A DNA stretch of 12,136 bases from Candidatus Moranbacteria bacterium CG_4_8_14_3_um_filter_34_16 (lineage in GTDB: Bacteria > Patescibacteriota > Minisyncoccia > Moranbacterales > UBA2206). The notes under the pieces were generated by a model. The model saw only the letters and a list, made by a program, of their open reading frames with translations, had not been told where the DNA came from and ran no database searches. This document shows positions 6,401 to 12,136 of this stretch, in pieces. The stretch's first letter is position 1, and every line of letters begins with the position of its first letter. Both the position numbers and the translations under genes were made by a program. The stretch spans positions 1 to 12,136 of the forward strand of contig PFHO01000040.1 of the NCBI GenBank assembly GCA_002782345.1, read 5' to 3'.

Positions 6401-7306
6401 ATGAGTACTACAATCGGAAAAACAGATGTTGCTAATGGTGTGCCAATTATTGTTGCCGCTAAAACCTTAGAATATCTAAAAGCAAATACAGTTATGACTC
6501 AATTAGTTCGCAGGGACTTTGACAACGATGTTGCCCAGTATGGTGATACTGTTAGAATAAATAAAATCACAGGTCTTATTGTTGGAGATAAAGGGGAAGA
6601 TTCACAATTTTCCACGCAGTCAATTGCAGATAGTAAGGTAGAAGTTACTTTGAATAAGCATAAATATATTTCGTTCTTGATAGACGATATTGCTAAGTTC
6701 TTAGCAAAACCTAACTATCAGGCAGACCTTATGAACGAAGGTGTTGCTGTTCTTGCTGAACAAATCGAAAGCGATCTTTTAGCGCTTTATTCAAATGTAA
6801 CCACTAACTTAATTGGTAGCGCTGGAACAGATTTAGACGCAGATGACATCATAGACGCTGGTAAGAAGCTAAATGATTCAAAAGCTCCGTTGGCTAACAG
6901 AGCCGTTGTTATTTCAACTAAAGACCACGCCGCATTGCTTAAACTTGAAAAATTCACAAGTTCTAACTGGATAAGTGATAACCAGAGTGCATTGAAAGAC
7001 GCTTCAATCGGTAGAAAATACGGATTTGATATCTTTATGTCTCAAGGTGTAAAAACTACTGGAACTTCTCCTGTTTCTACTAAAAACTTGGCTTTCAATA
7101 AAGGTGCTTTTGTTATGGTTTCTAGACCTTTAGCCGCTCCAGGTCCTCAATATGGAGTTGCTTCGAAAGTTCTTAGTGCAGACGGAATTGGACTTCGTGT
7201 AATGACTTCTTACTCTCATAAAGACGGTGGATATTTAACAACTATCGACTTACTTTACGGAGTTAAGACAATTCGTGAAGCTCTTGCTTGTCAGTTGATT
7301 AGCTAA
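6401..7306 (+). CDS. Major capsid protein (P22 coat-like, HK97 fold)
   Basis: This 301-residue protein should be the main shell subunit. The N-terminal part (ANGVPIIVAAKTLEYLKANT, about 11-30, then GDTVRINKI near 48-56) and the later segments KHKYISFLIDD and DLLALYSNVTTN resemble P22 gp5-type coat proteins of the HK97 fold. The C-terminal segment (SYSHKDGGYLTTIDLLYGVKT) has the usual ending of this group. It lies right after the scaffold gene. A strong ribosome site, AAAAGGAG (6388-6395), sits five bases before the ATG. The leader shares the block AAGGGCAGAA with that of the tail tube gene. No N-terminal delta domain for proteolysis is seen, which agrees with the separate scaffold. Codon use looks more even and somewhat less AT-biased than in neighbouring genes, as expected for a highly expressed gene; this was judged by eye. 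Confidence 0.9.
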   Translation: MSTTIGKTDVANGVPIIVAAKTLEYLKANTVMTQLVRRDFDNDVAQYGDTVRINKITGLIVGDKGEDSQFSTQSIADSKVEVTLNKHKYISFLIDDIAKFLAKPNYQADLMNEGVAVLAEQIESDLLALYSNVTTNLIGSAGTDLDADDIIDAGKKLNDSKAPLANRAVVISTKDHAALLKLEKFTSSNWISDNQSALKDASIGRKYGFDIFMSQGVKTTGTSPVSTKNLAFNKGAFVMVSRPLAAPGPQYGVASKVLSADGIGLRVMTSYSHKDGGYLTTIDLLYGVKTIREALACQLIS

Positions 7307-7319
7307 ACGCTATGCCAAT

Positions 7320-7398
7320 CTTTTAGGTTGGCAACAGGAAGTTTATAAAAAGAATAATTCCGCCCTTTTATTCTTACTTCCTGTTGTAAGCCTAAAAG
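7320..7398 (+). repeat. Long imperfect inverted repeat (hairpin) between capsid and glycosyltransferase genes
   Basis: Bases 7320-7342 pair with 7376-7398 over 23 positions with a single mismatch (G7330/A7388) and three G-U pairs; 11 consecutive Watson-Crick pairs form CAACAGGAAGT/ACTTCCTGTTG. Inside, AAGAATAA (7350-7357) pairs with TTATTCTT (7368-7375) around a 10-base loop, leaving a 7-base bulge on the 5' side. No U-run of terminator type follows. The 3' arm contains much of AAAAGGG (7394-7400), the likely ribosome site of the next gene, so the hairpin could hide it. GCCAA (7314-7318) and TTGGC (7328-7332) could form a smaller competing hairpin. Possible roles are mRNA processing or end protection, partial termination, or translation control. 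Confidence 0.75.
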
Positions 7399-7406
7399 GG
7401 TATTTT

Positions 7407-8381
7407 ATGAAACTTGAGATGATAACAGTAAAGGATAGGAATAATGGTTATGGAATTTCTAAAGATTTAATTATTCACTATCTCAAAAAGAAAGGTATTC
7501 AGTTACTAGATAAGTTTGAAACAGACAAGCCGAAAGATTGTTCGCTTGTTTATTCTTACCCGACTAATCTTAAATGGGTACACGGACCGAAAAAAGTTTG
7601 TTTTACGATGTTTGAAACAGACAAGATACCTGATAATTGGATACCGTTTTTAAATAAATATGATTTAGTTTTAGTTCCAACAGAATGGGGCAAGGAAATA
7701 TTTGAAAGGTGTGGAGTTAAAACTCCGATAAAGGTTCTTAACTTAGGTTATAATGCCGATGTTTATAAATATTATGATCGACCAGAACGGGATATTTTTA
7801 CCTTTTTAAATTATGAGGCTTTTACTATTCGCAAGGGTTGGCACGAATTATTTGAGGCATTTAAAAGAGAATTTAAACCGAGCGAACCTGTAAGAATTAT
7901 TTTTAAAACAGTAGCAAAAGAACACGGACAAAATATCGTTTCTTTAAATCAATATCCGAATATGGAATCAATTAACGAAGGATATTCTAACGAGCAGATG
8001 TTTGAGCTTTTGAAAGAGGCAGATTGTTTTGTTTTCCCTTCAAGGGGTGAAGGTTTTGGAATACCGCCACTTGAGGCAATGGCAACAGGACTTCCTGTTA
8101 TTGCTCCAAACGCTCACTCAATTCAAGAATACTTTAGTTATAGATATATGATACCCGTAAATTATAAATCAGTTAAAGCAAGATATGATAATATAGAAGG
8201 GGACTTGGGGAATTTTATAAAATGTGATATCAAAGATTTACAACGAGCAATGAGGTTTGTTTATGAAGAAAGAAAGGACTGGAGGAAAAAATCTTTTAAC
8301 ACTAGCCAATATGTGCTAAAATATAAGATAGAGAATACAGTAAATAATTTAATAAGGGTATTGGAGAAATTATGTCAATAA
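7407..8381 (+). CDS. GT4-type glycosyltransferase
   Basis: This 324-residue GT-B fold enzyme belongs to glycosyltransferase group 1 (GT4). The C-terminal domain shows the EX7E signature, E215 to E223 in GEGFGIPPLEAMATGLPVIAP, preceded by the acceptor-side DCFVFPSRG. The N-terminal domain has the linker-like DLVLVPTEWGKEIFERCGV (86-104) and a conserved RKGWHELFEAF (142-152), whose lysine is often near the donor phosphate. It transfers a sugar from a nucleotide donor to an unknown acceptor. It has no signal peptide or membrane segment, so it should act in the cytoplasm. The gene lies between the major capsid gene and the neck genes, overlaps the next gene by 10 bases and has only a modest AAAAGGG ribosome site lying partly in the hairpin upstream. 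The context suggests that a virion protein may be the target, but DNA or cell-surface modification is possible. Confidence 0.85.
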   Translation: MKLEMITVKDRNNGYGISKDLIIHYLKKKGIQLLDKFETDKPKDCSLVYSYPTNLKWVHGPKKVCFTMFETDKIPDNWIPFLNKYDLVLVPTEWGKEIFERCGVKTPIKVLNLGYNADVYKYYDRPERDIFTFLNYEAFTIRKGWHELFEAFKREFKPSEPVRIIFKTVAKEHGQNIVSLNQYPNMESINEGYSNEQMFELLKEADCFVFPSRGEGFGIPPLEAMATGLPVIAPNAHSIQEYFSYRYMIPVNYKSVKARYDNIEGDLGNFIKCDIKDLQRAMRFVYEERKDWRKKSFNTSQYVLKYKIENTVNNLIRVLEKLCQ

Positions 8382-9076
8382 ATGCAATTCCAACCCATAA
8401 AGACGCCGACAGTTATACCACTTTAGCAGAAGCTAATGATTATTTTACAAGTTTTTATTATGGTCCTAATTCTTGGGCAAACGCTTCGGACGCCAATAAA
8501 GAATTAGCGTTGAGACAAGCAACTAGAATAATAGATAGATGTCGCTTTTTCCACGAAAAATATGATGGCGAACATCAACGATTAGAGTTTCCCCGAAGTG
8601 ATGAGGAAAATTGGAACGGAAAGGCTTTTAGCGGTAGTATTACAACTTTAATCGATACTAATTTAATTTCAACAAGTAATTCAGAATTATATCCTGATGA
8701 TTATTGGAATGGTGGTTGTCTTTATATCACTAGCGGAACGAATAAGTTTGAGAAAAGATTGATTAGTGATTTCGACAGGGCTACGGGAAAAATAACAGTT
8801 AGTTCTGCTTTTACTTCCGCGATAGATAATACTTGCGAATATACGATTGTTAAAAAAATACCTCAAGAGATTAAAGACGCTCAATGTGAAATTGCCCTTT
8901 GGCTTTTAGACGGAAAGAATAAATCGGGTAGAGCACAATTACAAGCAGAAGGTATTAAATCTTATTCTATTGGTGATTTATCGGAAACTTTTGATGTCGG
9001 TGGACAAAGTATTGCAATGCCTAAAGAAGCATACGATTTATTAGAAATGTTTATTTGCCGAACAGGAGTATTTTAA
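8372..9076 (+). CDS. Head-tail connector (adaptor) protein with inserted domain
   Basis: This 234-residue protein would bind the portal ring and form the first layer of the neck. The ends match the small adaptor family often labelled DnaT-like: DSYTTLAEANDYF (13-25), ALRQATRIID (46-55), QRLEFPR (69-75), then IPQEIKDAQCEIALWLLDG (163-181) and a C-terminal SYSIGDLSETF region. Between these, residues of about 82-161 form an extra beta-rich piece with NGGCLYITSGTNKFEKRLIS and TGKITVSSAF. It resembles small structural modules seen in other phage virion proteins. The protein is therefore longer than the usual adaptor. ATG 8372 overlaps the previous gene and has GGAG five bases upstream. Naming as an adaptor is well supported; the meaning of the insert is not. 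Confidence 0.8.
   Translation: MSINAIPTHKDADSYTTLAEANDYFTSFYYGPNSWANASDANKELALRQATRIIDRCRFFHEKYDGEHQRLEFPRSDEENWNGKAFSGSITTLIDTNLISTSNSELYPDDYWNGGCLYITSGTNKFEKRLISDFDRATGKITVSSAFTSAIDNTCEYTIVKKIPQEIKDAQCEIALWLLDGKNKSGRAQLQAEGIKSYSIGDLSETFDVGGQSIAMPKEAYDLLEMFICRTGVF
9064..9068 (+). promoter_or_regulatory. Ribosome binding site deciding the head closure start
   Basis: AGGAG lies seven bases before ATG 9076, which overlaps the previous stop as TAATG. It favours this start over an in-frame alternative at 9055 that lies within the adaptor gene. Confidence 0.65.
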
Positions 9077-9384
9077 TGATTGAAACTTATCTACAAACTA
9101 AGGCGACTATTTATCTCCAGGGAGTATTAGATAAATGGGGAAGGCAAAGTTTTAGCACAGGTACGGAAGTAGATTGTAGGTGGCAGGAGATAAATGATTT
9201 AGTCAAAGACGAAAAAGGCAATGACATAACCGCTAAAGTTAAAATGTTTTTAGAGTCAGATATCTCAATTTCTAACGAAGATCGGGTTATAAAAGACGGA
9301 GTTAATTATAGGGTTATTTCAGTTTCTACAAAAGGCTTTATAGAGCAAAATTCACATAGAGAGGTATTATTAAGATATGAGTAG
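9076..9384 (+). CDS. Head closure / head-tail joining protein
   Basis: This 102-residue, mostly beta-strand protein sits where the stopper, or head closure, protein is found in SPP1- and HK97-like phages. It would bind under the adaptor, hold the packaged DNA and receive the tail. Strand-like segments are KATIYLQGVLDKWG near the N-terminus, VKMFLESDISISNEDRVIKD and NYRVISVSTKG in the centre, and REVLLRYE at the end. This is the pattern of the small barrel proteins of this class. The start overlaps the previous stop by one base, and its 3' end overlaps the next gene by 8 bases, so translation is probably coupled. Assignment rests on size, order and strand pattern; sequence motifs in this family are weak. 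Confidence 0.65.
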   Translation: MIETYLQTKATIYLQGVLDKWGRQSFSTGTEVDCRWQEINDLVKDEKGNDITAKVKMFLESDISISNEDRVIKDGVNYRVISVSTKGFIEQNSHREVLLRYE

Positions 9385-9751
9385 TCAATTTAAAGGAATA
9401 AGTAGTGTTCTAAGAAATCTCGATAAGGTCGAGAAAATTGTTGTTAATTCCATAGAGCAAGGAGTTAACGATTTAACAAATAAGCTTTTAGCAGATAGTG
9501 AAAAGCAAGTCCCTATGGATATCGGAACATTAGCAGGTTCAGGTCATACAGTCCCAGCTTCAAATAAAGGTGGTATGATAGAAGGTAAGGTTGGTTATAA
9601 TACACCTTATGCAGCACGACTTCATGAACACCCAGAATATAAATTCCAAAAAGGCAGAAAAGGAAAATATCTTATTGATCCTTTGAAAAATTTAGTAAGT
9701 ACAGGGAAAAAGTATTTAGAAGGAATATTAAGGAGTGCTTTAAATGGCTAA
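9377..9751 (+). CDS. HK97 gp10-like neck / tail completion protein
   Basis: This 124-residue protein of the HK97 gp10-like family takes part in the head-to-tail junction. The family pattern is clear: a helical N-terminus, EKQVPMDIGTLAGSGHTVPA (43-62), GKVGYNTPYAARLHEHPEY (70-88), and GKYLIDPLKNL near the C-terminus followed by a helix. Length is normal. It overlaps both neighbours by 8 bases. The ribosome site is poor (GAGG at 9361-9364 is 12 bases from the ATG), so the gene probably depends on coupling to the upstream gene. Confidence 0.85.
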   Translation: MSSQFKGISSVLRNLDKVEKIVVNSIEQGVNDLTNKLLADSEKQVPMDIGTLAGSGHTVPASNKGGMIEGKVGYNTPYAARLHEHPEYKFQKGRKGKYLIDPLKNLVSTGKKYLEGILRSALNG

Positions 9752-10145
9752 ACTTATTGAAGAAATATCAAGTTACTTAGTAGCTCAAGGTATTAAAGGT
9801 TCTGATAATGCTACTGCTTTGATTGAGGGAACAAGTATCTTTTTAGGAATACAACCGAGCGAACCAAAAGAGTGTTTAACTATTTATGATACGGGTGGAT
9901 TAAAACCAGAGATTGATATGGCGATTTCAAATCCAACTATTCAAATAATAGCAAGAGCAACCGAATATGAAGAAGCTAAAACTTTAGCGATGAACGCTTA
10001 TAATATTTTACATAGATTAATGAATACTAATCTAGGTGATAACTATGTTTATTTCTGTAATGCACAACAAGAGCCAGGAGATATAGGTAGGGACGATAAT
10101 GATAATTTTGAAATTAGTTGCAACTATTTGTTAAAAATACGATAA
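9744..10145 (+). CDS. Tail terminator protein
   Basis: This 133-residue protein should form the ring that ends tail tube growth and docks the tail to the neck. Family-like segments are ECLTIYDTGGLKPEIDMAIS (43-62), NPTIQIIARATEYEEAKTLA (63-82) and AYNILHRLMN, the usual pattern of phage minor capsid or tail terminator proteins in this position. The gene lies between the gp10-like protein and the tail tube, as expected. A GGAG at 9732-9735 precedes ATG 9744. The start overlaps the previous gene by 8 bases (ATGGCTAA). A gap with a hairpin and repeat follows. Confidence 0.8.
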   Translation: MAKLIEEISSYLVAQGIKGSDNATALIEGTSIFLGIQPSEPKECLTIYDTGGLKPEIDMAISNPTIQIIARATEYEEAKTLAMNAYNILHRLMNTNLGDNYVYFCNAQQEPGDIGRDDNDNFEISCNYLLKIR

Positions 10146-10147
10146 TT

Positions 10148-10161
10148 AAATTAGTTAATAA
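10148..10161 (+). repeat. 14-base direct repeat, copy 1 (before the tail tube gene)
   Basis: AAATTAGTTAATAA occurs just after the tail terminator stop, and again, exactly, just after the tail tube stop at 10723-10736. In both copies an AAGGGC block follows before the next ATG. Confidence 0.6.
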
Positions 10162-10162
10162 C

Positions 10163-10180
10163 GCGAGTTAGTCGGCTCGC
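10163..10180 (+). promoter_or_regulatory. Hairpin in the tail tube leader
   Basis: GCGAG (10163-10167) pairs with CTCGC (10176-10180) around an 8-base loop, in the 59-base gap before the tail tube gene. It is not followed by a U-run, so it is unlikely to be a simple terminator. It lies 14 bases upstream of the AAGGAG ribosome site. Confidence 0.45.
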
Positions 10181-10204
10181 AAATTAAGGGCAGAAGGAGT
10201 TACA

Positions 10205-10723
10205 ATGGGAGATATTACAAAAGTAAAATTAGGTTCTTGCTCTGTCAATTTTGACGGAACGGATTTAGGACACACAAAAGGCGGAGTAGAAATTTCCTAT
10301 GACCCTGATTTTACCGATATTACAGTCGATTTATATGGCGATACTCCAGTAGATAAGAGATTAAAAGCGGAGAATTTTTCGGTTAAGATTCCTTTAGCAG
10401 AAAAAACCTATAATGTTTTGAAAGCCGCTATTCCTTCGGGAACTTATTCTAGTACTGGTGAACGCAATAAATTAACTATTGGTAAACAGGCAGGATTTTC
10501 CCTTGCTTCTGTTGCTAAGAGATTGGTTCTACACCCAACTGAAAATGCCACTGCAAACAAGGATGATGATGTTGTGATGTGGAGTGCAGTATCAATTGAT
10601 GAAGTTTCACTACCTCATAAATTCGATGAGCAAACTATTATTGAAGTTACGATGATGGCTCTAATAAACGAAAATATGAGCGCAGGAAACTACCTAGCAA
10701 CTATCGGTGATACGACAATTTAA
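10205..10723 (+). CDS. Major tail tube protein
   Basis: This 172-residue protein is the likely subunit of the tail tube. Its length, beta-rich composition and position (after the tail terminator, before the frameshifted chaperone pair) match siphovirus tail tube proteins. The N-terminus (KVKLGSCSVNFDGTDLG, then GGVEISYDPDFTDITVD) and the central KAENFSVKIPLAE fit the usual pattern of strand pairs. No sheath gene lies nearby, so the tail should be non-contractile. The ribosome site AAGGAG (10194-10199) is strong and its leader resembles that of the major capsid gene, as suits a protein made in many copies. No extra Ig-like domain is seen at the C-terminus. Confidence 0.85.
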   Translation: MGDITKVKLGSCSVNFDGTDLGHTKGGVEISYDPDFTDITVDLYGDTPVDKRLKAENFSVKIPLAEKTYNVLKAAIPSGTYSSTGERNKLTIGKQAGFSLASVAKRLVLHPTENATANKDDDVVMWSAVSIDEVSLPHKFDEQTIIEVTMMALINENMSAGNYLATIGDTTI

Positions 10724-10736
10724 AATTAGTTAATAA
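10723..10736 (+). repeat. 14-base direct repeat, copy 2 (after the tail tube gene)
   Basis: This is a second exact copy of AAATTAGTTAATAA. It begins at the last base of the tail tube stop codon and is followed by AAAAGGGC, which serves as ribosome site of the chaperone gene. Confidence 0.6.
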
Positions 10737-10748
10737 AAAAGGGCAAAA

Positions 10749-11051
10749 ATGGATAATTACTTAGACTTAGATACATTAGTTTCAAGAACTTTCAAGATTA
10801 AAGGTAAGGAGATTATTTTTAATCTTCCACCTCTTACGAAGTTAAAACCTTTAATTGAATTAGAAAATAAAACTACTACTATGAATGACCCAGAGGAGCT
10901 TATTAAGGCGATAAAGGAAGTTATAACGAAAATTATACCTGAGATTCCGCCTGAAATCTTTGACGGGTTAAATTCTATTCAATTAAAAGCAATGATTAAA
11001 TTTATTGTCGGAGTTAATAACGCTGATATTGCGCTAAGTAAAAAAAAATAG
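10749..11051 (+). CDS. Tail assembly chaperone, short form (lambda gpG-like)
   Basis: This 100-residue protein is made when ribosomes do not shift frame. Such proteins coat the tape measure protein and recruit tail tube subunits during tail assembly. It lies between tail tube and tape measure genes, the standard place. Visible features are FKIKGKEIIFNLPPLTKLKP (16-35) and a helical C-terminal half ending in ALSKKK. The final three lysines are encoded by a run of nine A followed at once by TAG, which forms the slip site. AAGGG, ending five bases before the ATG, serves as ribosome site. Sequence identity in this family is low, so the call rests mainly on synteny and the frameshift. Confidence 0.8.
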   Translation: MDNYLDLDTLVSRTFKIKGKEIIFNLPPLTKLKPLIELENKTTTMNDPEELIKAIKEVITKIIPEIPPEIFDGLNSIQLKAMIKFIVGVNNADIALSKKK

Positions 11052-11386
11052 TTGAGCCGTTTGCTAGGTTAGCCCGTTTCTATGGATTTAGCCATAAAGA
11101 AATGGCAAATATGCCACTACCTTTATTGCAAGGCTACCTAACAAATATCCGCAACTTAAGAGCTGAAGAAAATTTAATCTCATTGACACTATTGAACGAT
11201 CCGAAACCAACTTGGCAAATAGATTATAAGAAATCTAAAAGCAAAATCGGACAATTAGCAAAAAGGTTAAATGAAGAATTAGAACAAGATAATCCTTATT
11301 GGGAAAATGAAAAGTTGGACCGAGAAGGACTACATCGACTTAAAGGTATAATAACGGAGGCTCAAACAAGAGGTAAAAATGTTTAA
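10749..11386 (+). CDS. Tail assembly chaperone, frameshifted long form (gpGT-like)
   Basis: A -1 shift on the A-run at 11040-11048 moves ribosomes into a frame that is open to TAA 11384. The join adds about 112 residues beginning IVEPFARLARFYGF and running through PLPLLQGYLTNIRNL, giving about 212 residues in all. The downstream frame is open from the slip site to its first ATG at 11102, which has no good ribosome site, so this part is most likely made only as a fusion. The lambda gpG/gpGT pair is the model: a small amount of the long form is needed for tail assembly. The 3' end overlaps the tape measure start by 8 bases (ATGTTTAA). Confidence 0.8.
11040..11048 (+). other. Programmed -1 frameshift site (run of nine A)
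   Basis: The zero frame reads AAA AAA AAA TAG. Stepping back one base gives an ATA codon and enters the downstream chaperone frame. A small hairpin (GCTA 11063-11066 with TAGC 11070-11073) lies 14 bases downstream and could help. Transcriptional slippage on the A-run is an alternative. Confidence 0.75.
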
Positions 11387-12136
11387 TATAGGTTCTATCT
11401 TAGCTTCTATAAAGGCGGACGTATCGGGCTTTAAATCGGCAATTGCTTCCGTAAAGTCCGATATTAGTAGTCTTGGAACTACGACAGGAGCCTTAAATAA
11501 TATCGGTAAGGGGATAGTAGGAGTTGCAAAGAAAAGCGTAATGGCTCTCGGTGTGGCAGGTGTCGCGGCGGGAGTTTTTACGACTAAAAGTGCTTCTGAT
11601 TTCGAGCAGGCTAAAATAGCTTTTGGAACAATGCTTGGTTCGGCTGATGAGGCAGGTAAGTTAATGGTTAAAATTTCTGATTTTGCCGCTAAGACACCTT
11701 TCGAATTACCTCAATTAGTAGAAACCGCAAAGCAACTTATGGCCTTTGGAGTTAGTGCTGATGAAATGATACCGACTGTTAAAATGTTAGGAAATATATC
11801 GTCAGGAACAGGAGCTGACATCGGTAGAATTTCTTACGCTTTCGGGCAGGTTAAAGTTCAAGGTCATTTAATGGGACAAGACCTTATGCAGTTTACCAAC
11901 GCAGGCGTTCCTTTAATTAAACTTTTAGCAGAACAATTTGGTGTTTCTCAGGGAGAAGTTAAGGCTTTAGTTAGCGAAGGCAAAGTAGGATTTCCCGAAG
12001 TTGAAAAAGCATTACAAAGTCTAGGTGGCGAGCAAGGAAAATGGGGTACTATGATGGACTCCCAGTCTAAAACTTTCGGCGGTATTCTATCAAATATTAA
12101 AGATAACTTTGGAAGAATTGGACGAGAGATTATAGG
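11379..12136 (+). CDS. Tail tape measure protein (N-terminal part, runs off window)
   Basis: The frame from ATG 11379 stays open to the window end, giving at least 252 residues, so no stop is seen. Tape measure proteins fill the tail tube, set its length and often help DNA entry. The N-terminus is helical and Ala/Gly/Ser-rich, with a hydrophobic stretch at about 54-67 (VMALGVAGVAAGVF). The tape-measure domain follows: SDFEQAKIAFGTMLGSADEA, then KTPFELPQLVETAKQLMAFG and GQDLMQFTNAGVPLIKLLAE. This is the region typical of siphovirus tape measures and of related prophage tail proteins. The start has AAGAGG five bases upstream and overlaps the chaperone stop. Whether a peptidase or lysin domain lies further on cannot be seen. 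Confidence 0.9.
   Translation, partial: MFNIGSILASIKADVSGFKSAIASVKSDISSLGTTTGALNNIGKGIVGVAKKSVMALGVAGVAAGVFTTKSASDFEQAKIAFGTMLGSADEAGKLMVKISDFAAKTPFELPQLVETAKQLMAFGVSADEMIPTVKMLGNISSGTGADIGRISYAFGQVKVQGHLMGQDLMQFTNAGVPLIKLLAEQFGVSQGEVKALVSEGKVGFPEVEKALQSLGGEQGKWGTMMDSQSKTFGGILSNIKDNFGRIGREII

Noticed and set aside
7320..7406. Classical rho-independent terminator after the capsid gene
   Set aside because: The hairpin is strong but only a short TATTTT follows, and the next gene starts at once. Complete termination would cut off the rest of the structural operon, as no new promoter is evident.
9055..9075. Seven-codon upstream extension of the head closure gene
   Set aside because: The extension lies in the adaptor gene without a ribosome site, whereas ATG 9076 has AGGAG at good spacing and a TAATG overlap.
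1..12136. Alternative genetic code with a reassigned stop codon
   Set aside because: TAA, TAG and TGA all end genes at sensible places and no gene needs internal readthrough. The chaperone TAG is explained by a frameshift.
1..12136. CRISPR array, insertion sequence or defence system
   Set aside because: No spaced repeat series, transposase or defence-type protein was seen. The reading frames are accounted for by phage structural genes and two glycosyltransferases.

Overview
The window is the packaging, head and neck-to-tail structural operon of a tailed bacteriophage or prophage. Every gene is on the + strand, and genes are packed with overlaps or short gaps. A non-contractile long tail (siphovirus-like) is inferred: a single tail tube gene is followed directly by a frameshifted tail assembly chaperone pair and a tape measure gene, with no sheath gene between them. 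The DNA is AT-rich. Most genes have good Shine-Dalgarno sites of the AGGAG type, and one clear sigma-70-like promoter is visible. This points to a low-GC bacterial host that uses SD-led translation. The host itself cannot be named. All three stop codons are used and no gene needs an internal stop, so the standard bacterial code fits.

Layout. (1) 1-1209: 3' part of a glycosyltransferase-like gene, cut by the window edge. (2) 1195-1269: a tRNA-Gly(UCC)-like gene overlapping the end of that CDS, with an odd D-loop and T-loop. (3) 1293-3237: small and large terminase subunits. (4) 3247-5568: portal and MuF-type minor capsid protein, in the same frame and separated by one TAG. (5) 5569-5687: a promoter and a structured leader. 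(6) 5688-7306: scaffold and P22/HK97-fold-like major capsid protein. (7) 7307-7406: a long imperfect hairpin. (8) 7407-8381: a second, GT4-type glycosyltransferase. (9) 8372-10145: four neck proteins (adaptor with an inserted domain, head closure, HK97 gp10-like, tail terminator). (10) 10205-12136: tail tube, chaperone pair with a -1 frameshift on a run of nine A, and the start of the tape measure gene.

Together these genes build a procapsid on a scaffold, fill it through the portal with the terminase motor, close it with the neck proteins and join it to a tail. The core is conventional. The unusual parts are the tRNA, whose elbow-forming bases are changed as in the cell-wall tRNA-Gly of staphylococci, the two glycosyltransferases inside a structural operon, the RNA structures around the scaffold and capsid genes, the in-frame portal/TAG/minor-capsid arrangement, and a domain inserted into the head-tail adaptor.
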